Part shown: positions 55,184 to 64,000 of the stretch, in pieces
Layout: each line of letters begins with the position of its first letter
Position numbering within the stretch: the stretch's first letter is position 1
Assembly: GCF_000350225.1 (NCBI RefSeq)
Contig: NW_005179326.1
Location: forward strand, 281,957-345,956
Direction of reading: 5' to 3'
Length of the DNA stretch: 64,000 nucleotides
Origin: Chondrus crispus
Lineage: Eukaryota > Rhodophyta > Florideophyceae > Gigartinales > Gigartinaceae
The notes under the pieces: model-generated
Database searches by the model: none
What the model was told of the DNA's origin: nothing
What the model saw: the letters and a program-made list of their open reading frames with translations, nothing else
Position numbers and translations under genes: made by a program

Positions 55184-58100
55184 CTACTTCCAGTGCTTCG
55201 AGCCGGGTTCCATCCCTAGTGGAAAGTTGAAGTCAGGAATAACCGAGACAGCGCGCATGACATCAGACAATCGTACAATGGCGTGCGATGGTGTTCCGTC
55301 GGGTTTCAATTCCCATGCCATATTTCTGCATCCACGAGACCTCAGCAGGACCCTCATTTCTGCAGACCAGTTGATGCGGTGTTCTACGGAATTAGGTATA
55401 CCATGAACTTCTTCTTGAGAATGAAGTTCGTTCTCAGGAAGGGAATCTGCATTCTTTAAGACGCGCACCAAGGCCGCAGTATCGTTGGAGTTGCTTCCAT
55501 AATTGTGGAGGTAAGGGTGAGAGAAGAACAAACGAGCCTGTCCCAATAAAAGTTCTCTTTCTTGCACAAATTCAATGAAGTCAAATTGCGGCTCAGTGTT
55601 GTAGAACGAGGTTGTTGCTTTTGGTCTCTGGATAGCCCCTTTCAGAGAGCCAGTGTCTGCACACCACGGAAACGTTACCGCAATTCGGACAGTCTTCATT
55701 GTTCTCAACGTTTTGATAGCTGACTTGAAGACATACTCCTCACAGGGGCCGGGAGCTGAACTTGAAACAAGCATTTGCTGGAAGTCATCCACGTGAAGAC
55801 CATCTAGATTGACGGTATTTACATCCATGAGCTCACCACGGGCTTTTTGCCTCTTTGGAGATCTGGGCCCATCGTCTCTTTGAATCTGCGATAATTCGAC
55901 CTCATCCCCGCTAGACTCTCCGGTCCTCTGCTCCTCCGATGCATTTCCGGGTGATTCTCTCTCATGGTTCTTTACAGGATACATGCTCTCTAGGACGCCT
56001 GGCTCTCTGGCCGTGGAGCGTGTAGCGACAGTATTCTCTGCGTTTGCCCTTCGCGACGTGAGGGAGTAATGAGCCCTCGTTTGAACATGATGACTCTCGC
56101 CAGCTTGAGCATCAAAGTTGCCAACGAGACCACAGCCCTTAATGTCCTGAAGAAGATGTTTGTACAACTGGTGAGACTTTAAGGTTCCGAAGCTCACCCC
56201 AATATCGGCAGGACCCTCCTTAACGGTCCTCCCCTTCGTACGGCCGATGGACTGGCGATAGGCGGAGTCCATTTTTGACAACAAGTTAGGAATGTCGCTG
56301 TCCAATGATTCGTAAGTGTGCCACGGCTTGGCATTGATTCTTCGAACGTAATGGTGCAAATCGAGATAACATAAAACCAGTTTCATTAGATTGTACATTT
56401 CTCTTCCTGCTGCGACGTTGGTGTTGTCCAGTAACGACCCATTGAGAAGGAAAGGTAAAACACAAAGCGCCGATTTGTATTGCAGAGCATTAACGTTTGC
56501 ATGACTCTCGGCAATGATTGTACCCGGTGATGGTAGACGATAAATGTCGCTACCTGACTGCCTAGACAACAGTAACTGGTGGCTGTTGGATGTATCCACA
56601 ATGCTAGCCCCTGATCCAGAAGATGCCAGAGTGACTGCGAAGTAGTTCTCGATAGCCCTAAGCAGGTCTGCGGTAATTCCGAGGTCAAAGTTGTGCATTG
56701 CTTCAAACTTCCTTAAAGAAGATAGTCTGTATGGCACACAGTTTTTAGGGATTTCGTGCGATGAGGACAAGTCTCTAGCAATGGTGCACGTGTCAACATG
56801 GCACTCAAATCTTGACAAAAGTACTGACGGTGGGTTGCGAAGACTCAGAGCTTTCAGATACCGGTTTTGTTCTCCTTTTGTGCGGAGAGCACATAAATTA
56901 CGGTACACCCGCTGAAGAGCCCCTGCCTGTTTTAAATTCGCATTTCGGGGATCAAGGCTGTCAATATCAACAGACTGCACATGAAATCTAGAACAGGGGT
57001 ACGCAGTATTAACGCCGTATCTCATTGAGCACAGAACTGCCACTTCGGGCAGATCTGCCACAATCGAAAAGAGCACCGGCGTAAATGCTCTTTTAACGCC
57101 ATCGGGGAAACCAGCATCGAGAACCAAGTCCTCTTTTAGTGGACCAAGTAGAGCATGCATTGTTTGCTGTATTGCTGAGCACCTGGCTTGCTTCGTTATT
57201 TCTGAAGGCAGTTTCTTCCCAGTTGATGAAAGGTTGCTAACCACAGGAATGAAAGCAATATTCACCGCTAAACGTCGCCTCACCTGACGGGAAAAACAGA
57301 GAATGTATAAAACGACCGGATACATTGAACGCTTATTTAAACGTGTAACATTTGCTTTGTCAATAAAAAGCTGCAGGGGAAGAAATAGGGTATTACTTTC
57401 GCTTCTCTTCTTGGCAAGAGCTTTGAAAAGGTAGATATGATCATCCCCGAAATAAATGTCATCTAGAATTCGTGCACCTTCTGGGTTCATATTTTGTTCC
57501 GGAACAAATCGCATAACATCTTTCCATTGTACACCATTACCCGGGGACAAGTATTTAGCATTCGTGACGAGGTGGACAATAGTTGAAGGTAAACACCTGA
57601 CCAGGGCAGTATATTTTGAAATATCGGCTCTGACAGGAGTAATTGTAAGCTGCTGCCACTCCCCGTACCTCCTCAAAACCAATTCTTGCCTTCGTCGATG
57701 GTCCTCCCAGAACAAAATACCGCTATTCCATAGTTTTCGGACATCCCCATTTTCATCTAGAGAGCACAAGTACTGGTGCGTCATCTTTTCAGAAAGCCCC
57801 TTACAAGAAGGACCAGACGTTAGAATGAACCTTGCAGCCTTATACTGTAGATTTGTTACAGAGAGCGAATTTGTACTAATGTTTCGAAGTGCACTCAGAT
57901 GTTGCCTGTTTGGACTCAAAGTTATTCCGAAGTCTTCTAGTTCGGTCTTTGGAATGTCAGACAGCAATTTTTCCTCTTCTTCATCTTCGGTTTCGGATCC
58001 TTCTTTTTTTGCCATCATGAAGTCATTTTCGGCATGTCCCTCACTCTCCGAGCCATAAGTCTCATTTTCATGCGAGCCGTTAGTACACAACTGGTTCTGT

Positions 58101-58300
58101 GTGTCTAGGATTTGGCCTGGCAAAACAGAAGGGCCCTTATCCGGACGATGTTTGGTTATCGGCGTGATTGGCGGGCGTGATGGTGGTCCCTTGCACGTTT
58201 TCTCGTGCTTGGCGCGGTACACATTAGCTCTGCATACTTTGCAGCAGAAAGGGCAGACCCACTCCATCGTCGAACGCGTTTGAGAACTTCTTGATCTCAT
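55184..58300 (-). CDS. Plavaka/CACTA-like transposase (1038 aa)
   Basis: An N-terminal zinc finger WVCPFCCKVC...H..TC (C2H2-like, about residues 14-36) is followed by an acidic linker. The central region reads LFLPLQLFIDKANVTRLNKR, SMYPVVLYIL, then FTPVLFSIVADLPEVAVLCS, and LRKFEAMHNFDLGITADLLR. The order 'xDxxxxT...YPVxL', 'ADxPE' and 'MHNFDLG' resembles Plavaka-type members of the CACTA/KDZ group. D in FIDKAN and D in ADLPE are candidate active-site residues. About residues 750-860 are acidic and low complexity (GESSGDEVELSQIQRDDGPR). The frame is whole and intronless. No terminal repeats were found, so it may be an immobile or domesticated copy. Family by eye. Confidence 0.6.
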   Translation of the reverse strand: MRSRSSQTRSTMEWVCPFCCKVCRANVYRAKHEKTCKGPPSRPPITPITKHRPDKGPSVLPGQILDTQNQLCTNGSHENETYGSESEGHAENDFMMAKKEGSETEDEEEEKLLSDIPKTELEDFGITLSPNRQHLSALRNISTNSLSVTNLQYKAARFILTSGPSCKGLSEKMTHQYLCSLDENGDVRKLWNSGILFWEDHRRRQELVLRRYGEWQQLTITPVRADISKYTALVRCLPSTIVHLVTNAKYLSPGNGVQWKDVMRFVPEQNMNPEGARILDDIYFGDDHIYLFKALAKKRSESNTLFLPLQLFIDKANVTRLNKRSMYPVVLYILCFSRQVRRRLAVNIAFIPVVSNLSSTGKKLPSEITKQARCSAIQQTMHALLGPLKEDLVLDAGFPDGVKRAFTPVLFSIVADLPEVAVLCSMRYGVNTAYPCSRFHVQSVDIDSLDPRNANLKQAGALQRVYRNLCALRTKGEQNRYLKALSLRNPPSVLLSRFECHVDTCTIARDLSSSHEIPKNCVPYRLSSLRKFEAMHNFDLGITADLLRAIENYFAVTLASSGSGASIVDTSNSHQLLLSRQSGSDIYRLPSPGTIIAESHANVNALQYKSALCVLPFLLNGSLLDNTNVAAGREMYNLMKLVLCYLDLHHYVRRINAKPWHTYESLDSDIPNLLSKMDSAYRQSIGRTKGRTVKEGPADIGVSFGTLKSHQLYKHLLQDIKGCGLVGNFDAQAGESHHVQTRAHYSLTSRRANAENTVATRSTAREPGVLESMYPVKNHERESPGNASEEQRTGESSGDEVELSQIQRDDGPRSPKRQKARGELMDVNTVNLDGLHVDDFQQMLVSSSAPGPCEEYVFKSAIKTLRTMKTVRIAVTFPWCADTGSLKGAIQRPKATTSFYNTEPQFDFIEFVQERELLLGQARLFFSHPYLHNYGSNSNDTAALVRVLKNADSLPENELHSQEEVHGIPNSVEHRINWSAEMRVLLRSRGCRNMAWELKPDGTPSHAIVRLSDVMRAVSVIPDFNFPLGMEPGSKHWK

Positions 58301-58846
58301 TGTTGGACGATGAGACCACCTTTTTTGTGATATGACATCAATACCGGAAAGAAATTCGGACCGATCCAGGCCAGCAACTCACCCCCCTGTCTTGCTGGCA
58401 CTCTTCGTGGTATGAGTTTATCTGTAACTCATTCTGAGTGACCGTCACGCCAAGATCACGCTGAAGGAGGCAGCTGTAACGTCACATTTGAGCTGTTTGT
58501 TGCGACTCCTCAACACGGACGTACAGGCCGCCTATTCCTGCTGCGTGCGTGGGACAACCCCCAACACATCCCAAACCACGCATTTCCACAAATTGTGATG
58601 TACAGAGTAAAGTATCGATAAGCTGCGTACCTGATATGATGAACTGTGTCGGTACAGTGAACCGAAGGACTATGAGGGAGGCGCCACCCCGCCTTTTTGG
58701 CCCAGAATCGACGTTTTCGTATTTCTAACGTGAACTAGACTCTATAGAATGAACTACGCGATACCATGAACATACAAAAACATGGAAACCCCAGAGTTCA
58801 CTTTATCGAGGCCGAAATGCGCACTAGGAACGAACCATCAACGACT
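58301..58846. other. upstream region of the Plavaka-like transposase, nothing else seen
   Basis: No gene or clear repeat. Contains whatever promoter serves the transposase, and possibly the upper end of that element. Confidence 0.35.
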
Positions 58847-59285
58847 TCAGAAGCCATCCATACGACTTTGCCTCAGATTCGAACCCTGAAGCCTCCTTAC
58901 GCGGCTTTGTTCCTCATACAGAAGTGACTTGATGCTCGAAGGCAGCCCCGATTGAACTAGATTCGCGTCCGTCATAATACAACTGAGTTCGATAGATAGA
59001 GCTTCTAATGTTCCGCGATACCGAGCTAGCAACGGTTTGCGCCCTGTCCGGTCTTTCGCTGGCACAGTAGAGCGATCGTCCTCACTATCTGAATCACAGT
59101 TAAATTTATCTTGCTCAATGCCAGTAAATGCCCCAAAATCCCATAATCCAAGATCAATGGCTTGACCGAGAGCTGACTCTTCTGTTGTCAACCGGTTGAG
59201 GGGGACATACGCACCGTGACATACGGGACAAACGTAAGGCCCTGATTTGTCTGCACTACCGCGGCGACAATTCGGGCAACAAGCT
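58847..59285 (-). pseudogene. 3' part of a zinc-ribbon protein gene, 5' end missing
   Basis: On the minus strand, from just after an in-frame TAA near 59286, the frame reads CCPNCRRGSADKSGPYVCPV, then CHGAYVPL and LTTEESALGQAIDLGLWDFG, ending LRQSRMDGF at a stop at 58847. Two CxxC pairs about 14 residues apart look like a zinc ribbon. The longest ATG-started piece begins inside it at 59191. No start lies before the cysteines, so upstream exons are missing, spliced, or were displaced by the recombinase gene next door. The first coding bases are themselves part of the gtttgtctgcactac repeat that continues to 59385. Confidence 0.4.
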
Positions 59286-59385
59286 TAACAAAATCGAACG
59301 CAGTAGGGCAAGGCCCTTATTTGTCTGCACTACTGCGCAGACAAATCATTATTTGTCTGCACTACTGTGCAGACAAATCAGGACG
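59232..59385. repeat. short palindromic repeats derived from the zinc-ribbon coding region
   Basis: tttgtctgcactac occurs three times (about 59240, 59311, 59353). The last two form hairpins (tttgtctgca-ctactg-tgcagacaaa type). The outer part, ggccctgatttgtctgcact against ggcccttatttgtctgcact, shows tandem duplication of about 70 bp of the coding sequence. Confidence 0.5.
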
Positions 59386-59448
59386 ACAAAGTTTACTCGA
59401 GCGTACTATAGAGAACACTACTGACGATGCCACATACCAAAAGTAGTC

Positions 59449-60972
59449 TTAGCGGTAGTGATTGTTCACATTAATAGTGAAAACACCCCCGCTGATATTC
59501 TGGACGCCAGATAAAAGGCGCATATTACTGTCTTCTTTTTCTGTGCCACCTTCCTGAAAACATTCCTCCACCTCGTCGCCTGCTGCTAAGTTTTCTTGTC
59601 CGTCCTGCGCCGCCTGCTCTTCACACCCGACCTCCACCTTCTGACGTTTCGCATTTGAGTCTCCAAAAATTGCGGCTTGTTGCTGCATTCCGAGAGCACC
59701 TCGTAGGTTGTGGTAGTTTTTCAATGACGACAGATCACGGTGTCCTGTTCTCATTGCAACATTCACATCGTTCTGGCCGTCCTCGAACAGCAACGTCACC
59801 ACAGAGCCTCTCAATCCATGCAACGTCATACTTTGCTTGACTCCAGTCCCTGTAATTCCCTCCTTTCTACAGATGCTCCCCACAATACGTGCAAATGCAT
59901 TCCGGCCTAGGTGCTGGCGCTTGAAAAAGTTTTCAAACGTCGTTGCGCGAGCATTAGCTGCCAAAAAGAATCGGTCGCTTCCGCAATCGAGCGAGTTCCT
60001 AATCCGCATGTAGTCTTCGAGATCCTCAAATAAATTGAGCTTGCCGCCGAGACACGTCCTGTTCCAAACGCACACCTCCTGAGGCTTGTCCTGGAAAGCC
60101 TTCCACCCTCCCGTCGCCGTTTTCGAAGCACCCACGCGGCTGCCATTAACTCCACATATTTTCCACACCTGCTCCCCGCCACAAGTTATTTTCTGCACTT
60201 GTCCAACTGTTAAATGCACCGATGCAGAAGGGCGCATTGCTGTGATCAATGCGACACTAAATACTAGACGTGCTTGAAATCCTAGGGGCGTATCGCGGTC
60301 CAGCAGTGGCGACTCATAAAGCTTGATGACGTCTTCTTTCGACAGTACGTTGTGGCTCTCAGCCACAACTCCCGTCGATTGCTGCAAGCAAAACTTGTTG
60401 TCTAGCACAGCCATGAGCCCTTCTGCTGGACAATTGAAAACATCCCCTTCGAGAAGCTTTAGATCATAACCCCACTCATATTTGAATGCTCTTTGAAGCC
60501 CTAAAATGTAGCCTGTCATAGTAATTGGCTTGACTTCCTCACCGGACTTCGACCGGTAGTTTACAGCGAATTCAATGAGATGGAACCGTACGGTTTTTAG
60601 CTGCTGGGTCGTCCAAGCAGTGTGGTGCGCTGGTATGTGGCTGTAGTTGCAGTCAGGAAATACGGCCTTCCGTGTCTCTAGAATTTCCCATTCTGAACGA
60701 GTCTCGCCCATGAGAATGTGGTTGCGCAGATACTCTTCCCCTTTAAACGCAGCATCCAAAAATCCGGGACGTGATGTTGTGAAGCGGGCCAGCGTCTTGA
60801 GAGAGGATATGTTGGCACGTTTTGTGTTGGCCGGCATACGTTTGCCTAGAAATGCAGTTGCTGTCTTCGAGTGCCGGCGGGAAGCTGATGGGGGCGTGTC
60901 AGGAACGGTCGCATGTGATCCACCAGAACCTGGAGGCGGCGTCCCTGGGACAGACGAAGGGGATGAGGGCAT
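59449..60972 (-). CDS. Crypton-type tyrosine recombinase (507 aa)
   Basis: Probably cuts and joins DNA by a site-specific recombinase mechanism. The first 45 residues are Pro/Ser-rich. Residues 50-170 resemble the N-terminal core-binding domain. The catalytic set is visible: R247 in ITAMRPSASVHLT, H385 and R388 in LHGLRGS, H411 in TGHRDLSS and the nucleophile Y420 in LKNYHNL. The spacing and the RTGHRDLSSLKNYHN block fit eukaryotic Crypton/DUF3504-like recombinases. The tail (430-507) is acidic and unassigned. The frame is whole and intronless. I could not define element ends. It may be an element or a domesticated gene. Confidence 0.75.
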   Translation of the reverse strand: MPSSPSSVPGTPPPGSGGSHATVPDTPPSASRRHSKTATAFLGKRMPANTKRANISSLKTLARFTTSRPGFLDAAFKGEEYLRNHILMGETRSEWEILETRKAVFPDCNYSHIPAHHTAWTTQQLKTVRFHLIEFAVNYRSKSGEEVKPITMTGYILGLQRAFKYEWGYDLKLLEGDVFNCPAEGLMAVLDNKFCLQQSTGVVAESHNVLSKEDVIKLYESPLLDRDTPLGFQARLVFSVALITAMRPSASVHLTVGQVQKITCGGEQVWKICGVNGSRVGASKTATGGWKAFQDKPQEVCVWNRTCLGGKLNLFEDLEDYMRIRNSLDCGSDRFFLAANARATTFENFFKRQHLGRNAFARIVGSICRKEGITGTGVKQSMTLHGLRGSVVTLLFEDGQNDVNVAMRTGHRDLSSLKNYHNLRGALGMQQQAAIFGDSNAKRQKVEVGCEEQAAQDGQENLAAGDEVEECFQEGGTEKEDSNMRLLSGVQNISGGVFTINVNNHYR

Positions 60973-61559
60973 GTTGTGGGGCCTGATGATGGCGCGGGAG
61001 TTGAAGAGAGAATTGGGAGGGGTAGGGGTATTGAGTGAGGGCTAGGAGAGAAAGGGAAGGGGAAGGAGGGGATGGGAAGGAGTGTTGGGGAATGTCTGAG
61101 GCGGGTTTCGGGATGGTCTGAGTAGACGGCACCAGTTGCGGAAATATCATCGGCGACGACGGCAGCGGAGCCCATCGACAGCCAATATGGGAAATTCGAG
61201 ACCATCAATTGTGGGGGGGAGAGAGGTATGATAGGGGAACAATTGAAGAGAAAGTAGGGTGGCAAAGGAAGGAGTGAGAGAGGGGGGGAGGAGGGGGAAA
61301 GGAAGCGTGGGGAGTAGATATGGTAAGTGCTTCAAGGACTTACAGCGCGAGAACATCACACGGAGTAACGCAGGCATCCCTAGAAAGTCACACTGAAGTT
61401 GAACCTCTGCCTGGAATAGGAGTTGGAACTGGCAGGATTAGGCACCGGTGCAAGATGTGGAACGACGACGACGCCTCCGGTGATCCATTTCACCCCGATT
61501 CGTGGGGCAAGGACAGCGGTGTAACAAGGAGCACGTTGAAATTCGCTTAAAATAAATAG
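60973..61559. other. upstream region of the recombinase gene
   Basis: Purine-rich on the plus strand (61035-61085 and 61205-61310), hence pyrimidine-rich on the coding strand, as in many leader regions. No further gene supported. Confidence 0.35.
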
Positions 61560-62084
61560 CTTTCTTTTACTTGCAGAAGCGACCAGAAAATTTTACTGTT
61601 GTCGCTTGGAGAGAAATTGAAACAATTATAAGCAGGACGCAGACACTCGGATATTTTAGAGTTAATCATAACAAATTCAGATGAACTGCACTAATCCTGT
61701 TTCAGATTAAGATCACTTGTAAGTCCAGCACTTCAAAATCAAAATCGCCCCAAATGCCCCTGCCCTGCCCATCAATTTTCCTCCAAATTGATGGCCTAAA
61801 CAGCACTTGTGGAAGATCCCTTCAACGCAGGCCGCCAAGGTCATCAATTAATTGAAAATGGGTAGGTAATTTGATGGTCTCGGGAACGTTTTTTTGTGTA
61901 TCAGATTTAAATCTGGATTTCGAGACTGTCTATGAGACCTTTTATCCCGCCCCTCGCCAACAGTGCAATAGAGCTCATCAATTCTGCTCAGAATTGATGG
62001 CCTTCACGTATGCATATTCCACGATTCTCAGAATTGATGGCCTATGACAAGCAACTTTGCTCAGGATTGACGGCCTTCACGCAT
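61560..62084. repeat. AT-rich DNA with an attgatggcc motif repeated
   Basis: The motif (a)attgatggcct occurs at about 61786, 61995, 62034 and, as attgacggcct, 62067. Some copies are preceded by a complementary catcaatt, giving small foldbacks. No gene. Confidence 0.45.
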
Positions 62085-62990
62085 GATAAATGGCCGCTTT
62101 TTGAAGGCTTCAGAACCAGTTCTGTGCATGTAGCTATGCTCATGATCCTGCACAACTCCAACTGCAACGCTTCCCGTTTTCTCAAGTAAAGTCAAAATAG
62201 ATGTGGTCAGGTCAGTACCTGACCACTCGCTGCAATGTTCTTCATTTGTATCGATTCAATCCACAACTTATGTTCTGTATAATCAAACTTGCAAGGAACT
62301 TCAAACTTCCGAACTTCTCAGTCCATGTTAAGGGATTTTAACCTTGGCGAATTATACTTTATTCTGTTTGGTGGAGAGTACTGTTGAGAAGTACTGTTCA
62401 GAAGGACAATCGATTAAGATTGCCTCCGGCAACTGCATAGTTATCTACTTGGCAAGTGTTGTGGCCACGTTTTAAAGGCCCCCGAAACCAGTTCTGAACA
62501 TTCGGCTATTCTTCTGTCCCTACAAAACTCCAACTGCAATGCTTCTAACTTCCTCAAGTAAGGTCAAAATAGATGCGGTCAGGTCAGTACCTGACCACTT
62601 GCTGCAATGCTCTTCTTTTATATCAATTCAATCCACAATGTGTGTACTGTACAATCAATACATGCAAAGAACTTTAAACCTCCAAACTTCTCAGCACATG
62701 GTACGGGAATTTAAGCTTGGCGAACATTTGAGCAAATAAATGCGCGGAGTATTAGACATTTTTCGGTTTTGGGAAGTGTACTTTTCAGATGTTCTGTTTA
62801 GAAGGACATTACATTAAGATTGCCTCCGGCAATTGCGTATTTATCCATTTGGAAACTTCTCAGCACATGATAAGGGCTTTTAACCTTGGCGAACATTTGA
62901 ACAAAGCAACACGAGTCGTATTACACTTTCTTCTGTTTTGTGCAGTGTAATTTTGATATGTACTGATTAGAAGGACATGTTTGAGGTACA
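62085..62990. repeat. 372-bp tandem repeat, about 2.4 copies
   Basis: Equivalent points are 372 bp apart: ggtcaggtcagtacctgacc starts at 62205 and 62577. Other shared blocks include ccaactgcaa, tcaatccacaa, cttctcag.ca.atg and attgcctccggcaa. The third, partial copy runs from about 62820. Copies are about 80% identical, so the array is not recent. Each full copy holds the 20-bp palindrome quoted. No ORF is conserved between copies. Confidence 0.7.
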
Positions 62991-63148
62991 ACTTTGAATG
63001 TCATGGCATTAGTTTACTGTTGATAAATTACTCTATGACAATGAAAAATGTGAAGATCCGTATCACCACTTGACTACAGGGAATGTTTGAAACAATAGAT
63101 AGGAGCATATGCTTTGATTTAGCACCTTTCTAATGTTTTAAATGTCCT
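62991..63148. other. AT-rich 3' flank of the helicase gene
   Basis: Nothing recognised. Confidence 0.4.
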
Positions 63149-64000
63149 TCATCGTCTTTGTTTTCTTTTCTTCTTGCTCTCCAAATTTGAAAACTCGGCT
63201 AATTCGTGTATGCTACTGTGTACGGTGCTTCTTCCAGTGCTTTTGAATATCTTGAACATCTCCATAAACATCTTTGTTCCCCATATTCTCTGTTTCTCTC
63301 TTTTCCCCAGTTTAACTGGAGATCGCACACATAGTGCGTTGGCAGTCGTCGGCATCGGAATTTCGTCGCGCCATATTTTCTGTGAGTTGTTATTCCTAAT
63401 AATGCGATGTGGGTGTACTTCAGCAATCTTCTCAATGTATTGCTCAAATGCTCGTGCTCGTGGGCTAATCACTACACACTTTTGATGCATTCCTTTTACC
63501 CATAGCCCAGATTTTGAGCGACATCTGGACAGAGCGACGTATGCTCCTCCTGCCGGCATCCAATTCCTCACCTCTGAGAAGTCTATTGCCACTTGATCGA
63601 ACGACAAACCTTGTGACCGATGAACTGTCAGGGCGTATGCTGGAATAACTGGAAGTTGGAATCGAGTAGCCAGAATTGTTCCATCATCTCGGTAGACTTC
63701 AAATTTCATGAAGCGAAGGTCCAAAGTTATAGCCTCTTTCGTCGCGTTGTCGGCTTTGGAAACTACAACAACTTTGAGCAAAATTTCCTTATGAGTTTGA
63801 AGGCCGTCTCGAATCTGATTTCCGTCCAGATTGAGAGACATATTGAGAGGTCTGGACCAGATTTCCTGCACTACACATATTGTTCCAGGGAGCAAGTCTC
63901 GAATTTTTCGAGTAAGCATGACCCTAGCACCTTGCTTCAAAAGAATTTCCTGGGGTATTGCTTCGTCCAGCCGCTTTCTGATACCTCCTGTCGCAACTTC
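63149..64000 (-). CDS. PIF1-like helicase, C-terminal part (runs off the window)
   Basis: The frame is open from the window end (64000) to a stop at 63149. Motifs: LKQGARVMLTRKIRDLLPGT (the 'GARVML' end of the helicase core), FQLPVIPAYALTVHRSQGLS (motif V, 'AYALTVHRSQG') and GGAYVALSRCRSKSGLWV (motif VI). These are the diagnostic C-terminal motifs of PIF1-family 5'-3' DNA helicases. About 100 residues follow, ending in a basic KSTGR...ESKKKRKQRR tail, a likely nuclear signal. The Walker motifs must lie beyond the window. It could be a free-standing PIF1-like gene or the helicase part of a Helitron; this window cannot tell. Confidence 0.8.
   Translation of the reverse strand, partial: EVATGGIRKRLDEAIPQEILLKQGARVMLTRKIRDLLPGTICVVQEIWSRPLNMSLNLDGNQIRDGLQTHKEILLKVVVVSKADNATKEAITLDLRFMKFEVYRDDGTILATRFQLPVIPAYALTVHRSQGLSFDQVAIDFSEVRNWMPAGGAYVALSRCRSKSGLWVKGMHQKCVVISPRARAFEQYIEKIAEVHPHRIIRNNNSQKIWRDEIPMPTTANALCVRSPVKLGKREKQRIWGTKMFMEMFKIFKSTGRSTVHSSIHELAEFSNLESKKKRKQRR

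Noticed and set aside
58850-58900. Possible tRNA (ggttcgaatc B-box-like sequence on the minus strand)
   Set aside because: No A box, no cloverleaf arms around it, and it lies in the end of a protein frame.
62085-62990. CRISPR-like direct repeats
   Set aside because: Units are 372 bp, diverged, without uniform short repeats and spacers, and the context is eukaryotic.

Overview
Eukaryotic nuclear DNA, probably from an intron-poor red alga of the florideophyte type (Chondrus-like). This is inferred from long intronless ORFs, roughly balanced base composition, a sulfotransferase, an NB-ARC/WD40 protein and the mix of transposons. It is not proven. There is one assembly gap (100 N, 42122-42221) lying between G homopolymers. 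No rRNA, tRNA or CRISPR array could be recognised.

Layout. 1-2327: minus-strand remnant of a Tnp2-like DNA transposase. 2700-3221: plus-strand cluster of three short introns, each with a perfect TACTAAC branch site, ending a small unknown gene. 3230-4300: palindrome-rich non-coding DNA. About 4300-34227 is a nest of LTR-retrotransposon fossils: chromodomain Ty3/gypsy copy A (minus, to 11879), cut by the LTR of a second family (C, plus, 11880-15086). Next comes a long chromodomain copy B (minus, 15087-30810) with both LTRs, primer site and polypurine tract, a solo LTR inside its gag, and about 5.6 kb of extra DNA between pol and the 3' LTR. That extra DNA holds a 650-codon antisense ORF. Last is D (minus, 30811-34227), of the same family as C.

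34228-36720: scraps of DNA transposons (a possible Harbinger-like N-terminus and pogo/Tigger CENP-B-type remnants). 37085-47373 is the host-gene island, all on the minus strand: a secreted 8-cysteine peptide, an NB-ARC/WD40 NLR-like protein, a DMT/EamA transporter and a sulfotransferase. These are separated by foldback repeats and a gap-bearing MITE-like element.

47912-49471: a nearly pristine Tc1/mariner element (199-bp TIRs, TA target duplication, full transposase). 49680-52980: foldback DNA and a decayed gene. 52988-58300: a two-gene Plavaka/CACTA-like unit. 58847-60972: the end of a zinc-ribbon protein gene next to a Crypton-type tyrosine recombinase. 61560-63100: AT-rich DNA with a 372-bp tandem repeat. 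63149-64000: the C-terminal part of a PIF1-type helicase running off the end.

The genes do not form one pathway. The window is an accessory, transposon-dense region with a short island of host genes plausibly concerned with recognition or defence (NLR, cysteine-rich peptide) and with metabolism or transport. The points most worth following are the NLR with its hairpin leader, the 8-Cys peptide, the antisense ORF in the chromovirus, the intact Tc1 element and the two-gene Plavaka-like unit.
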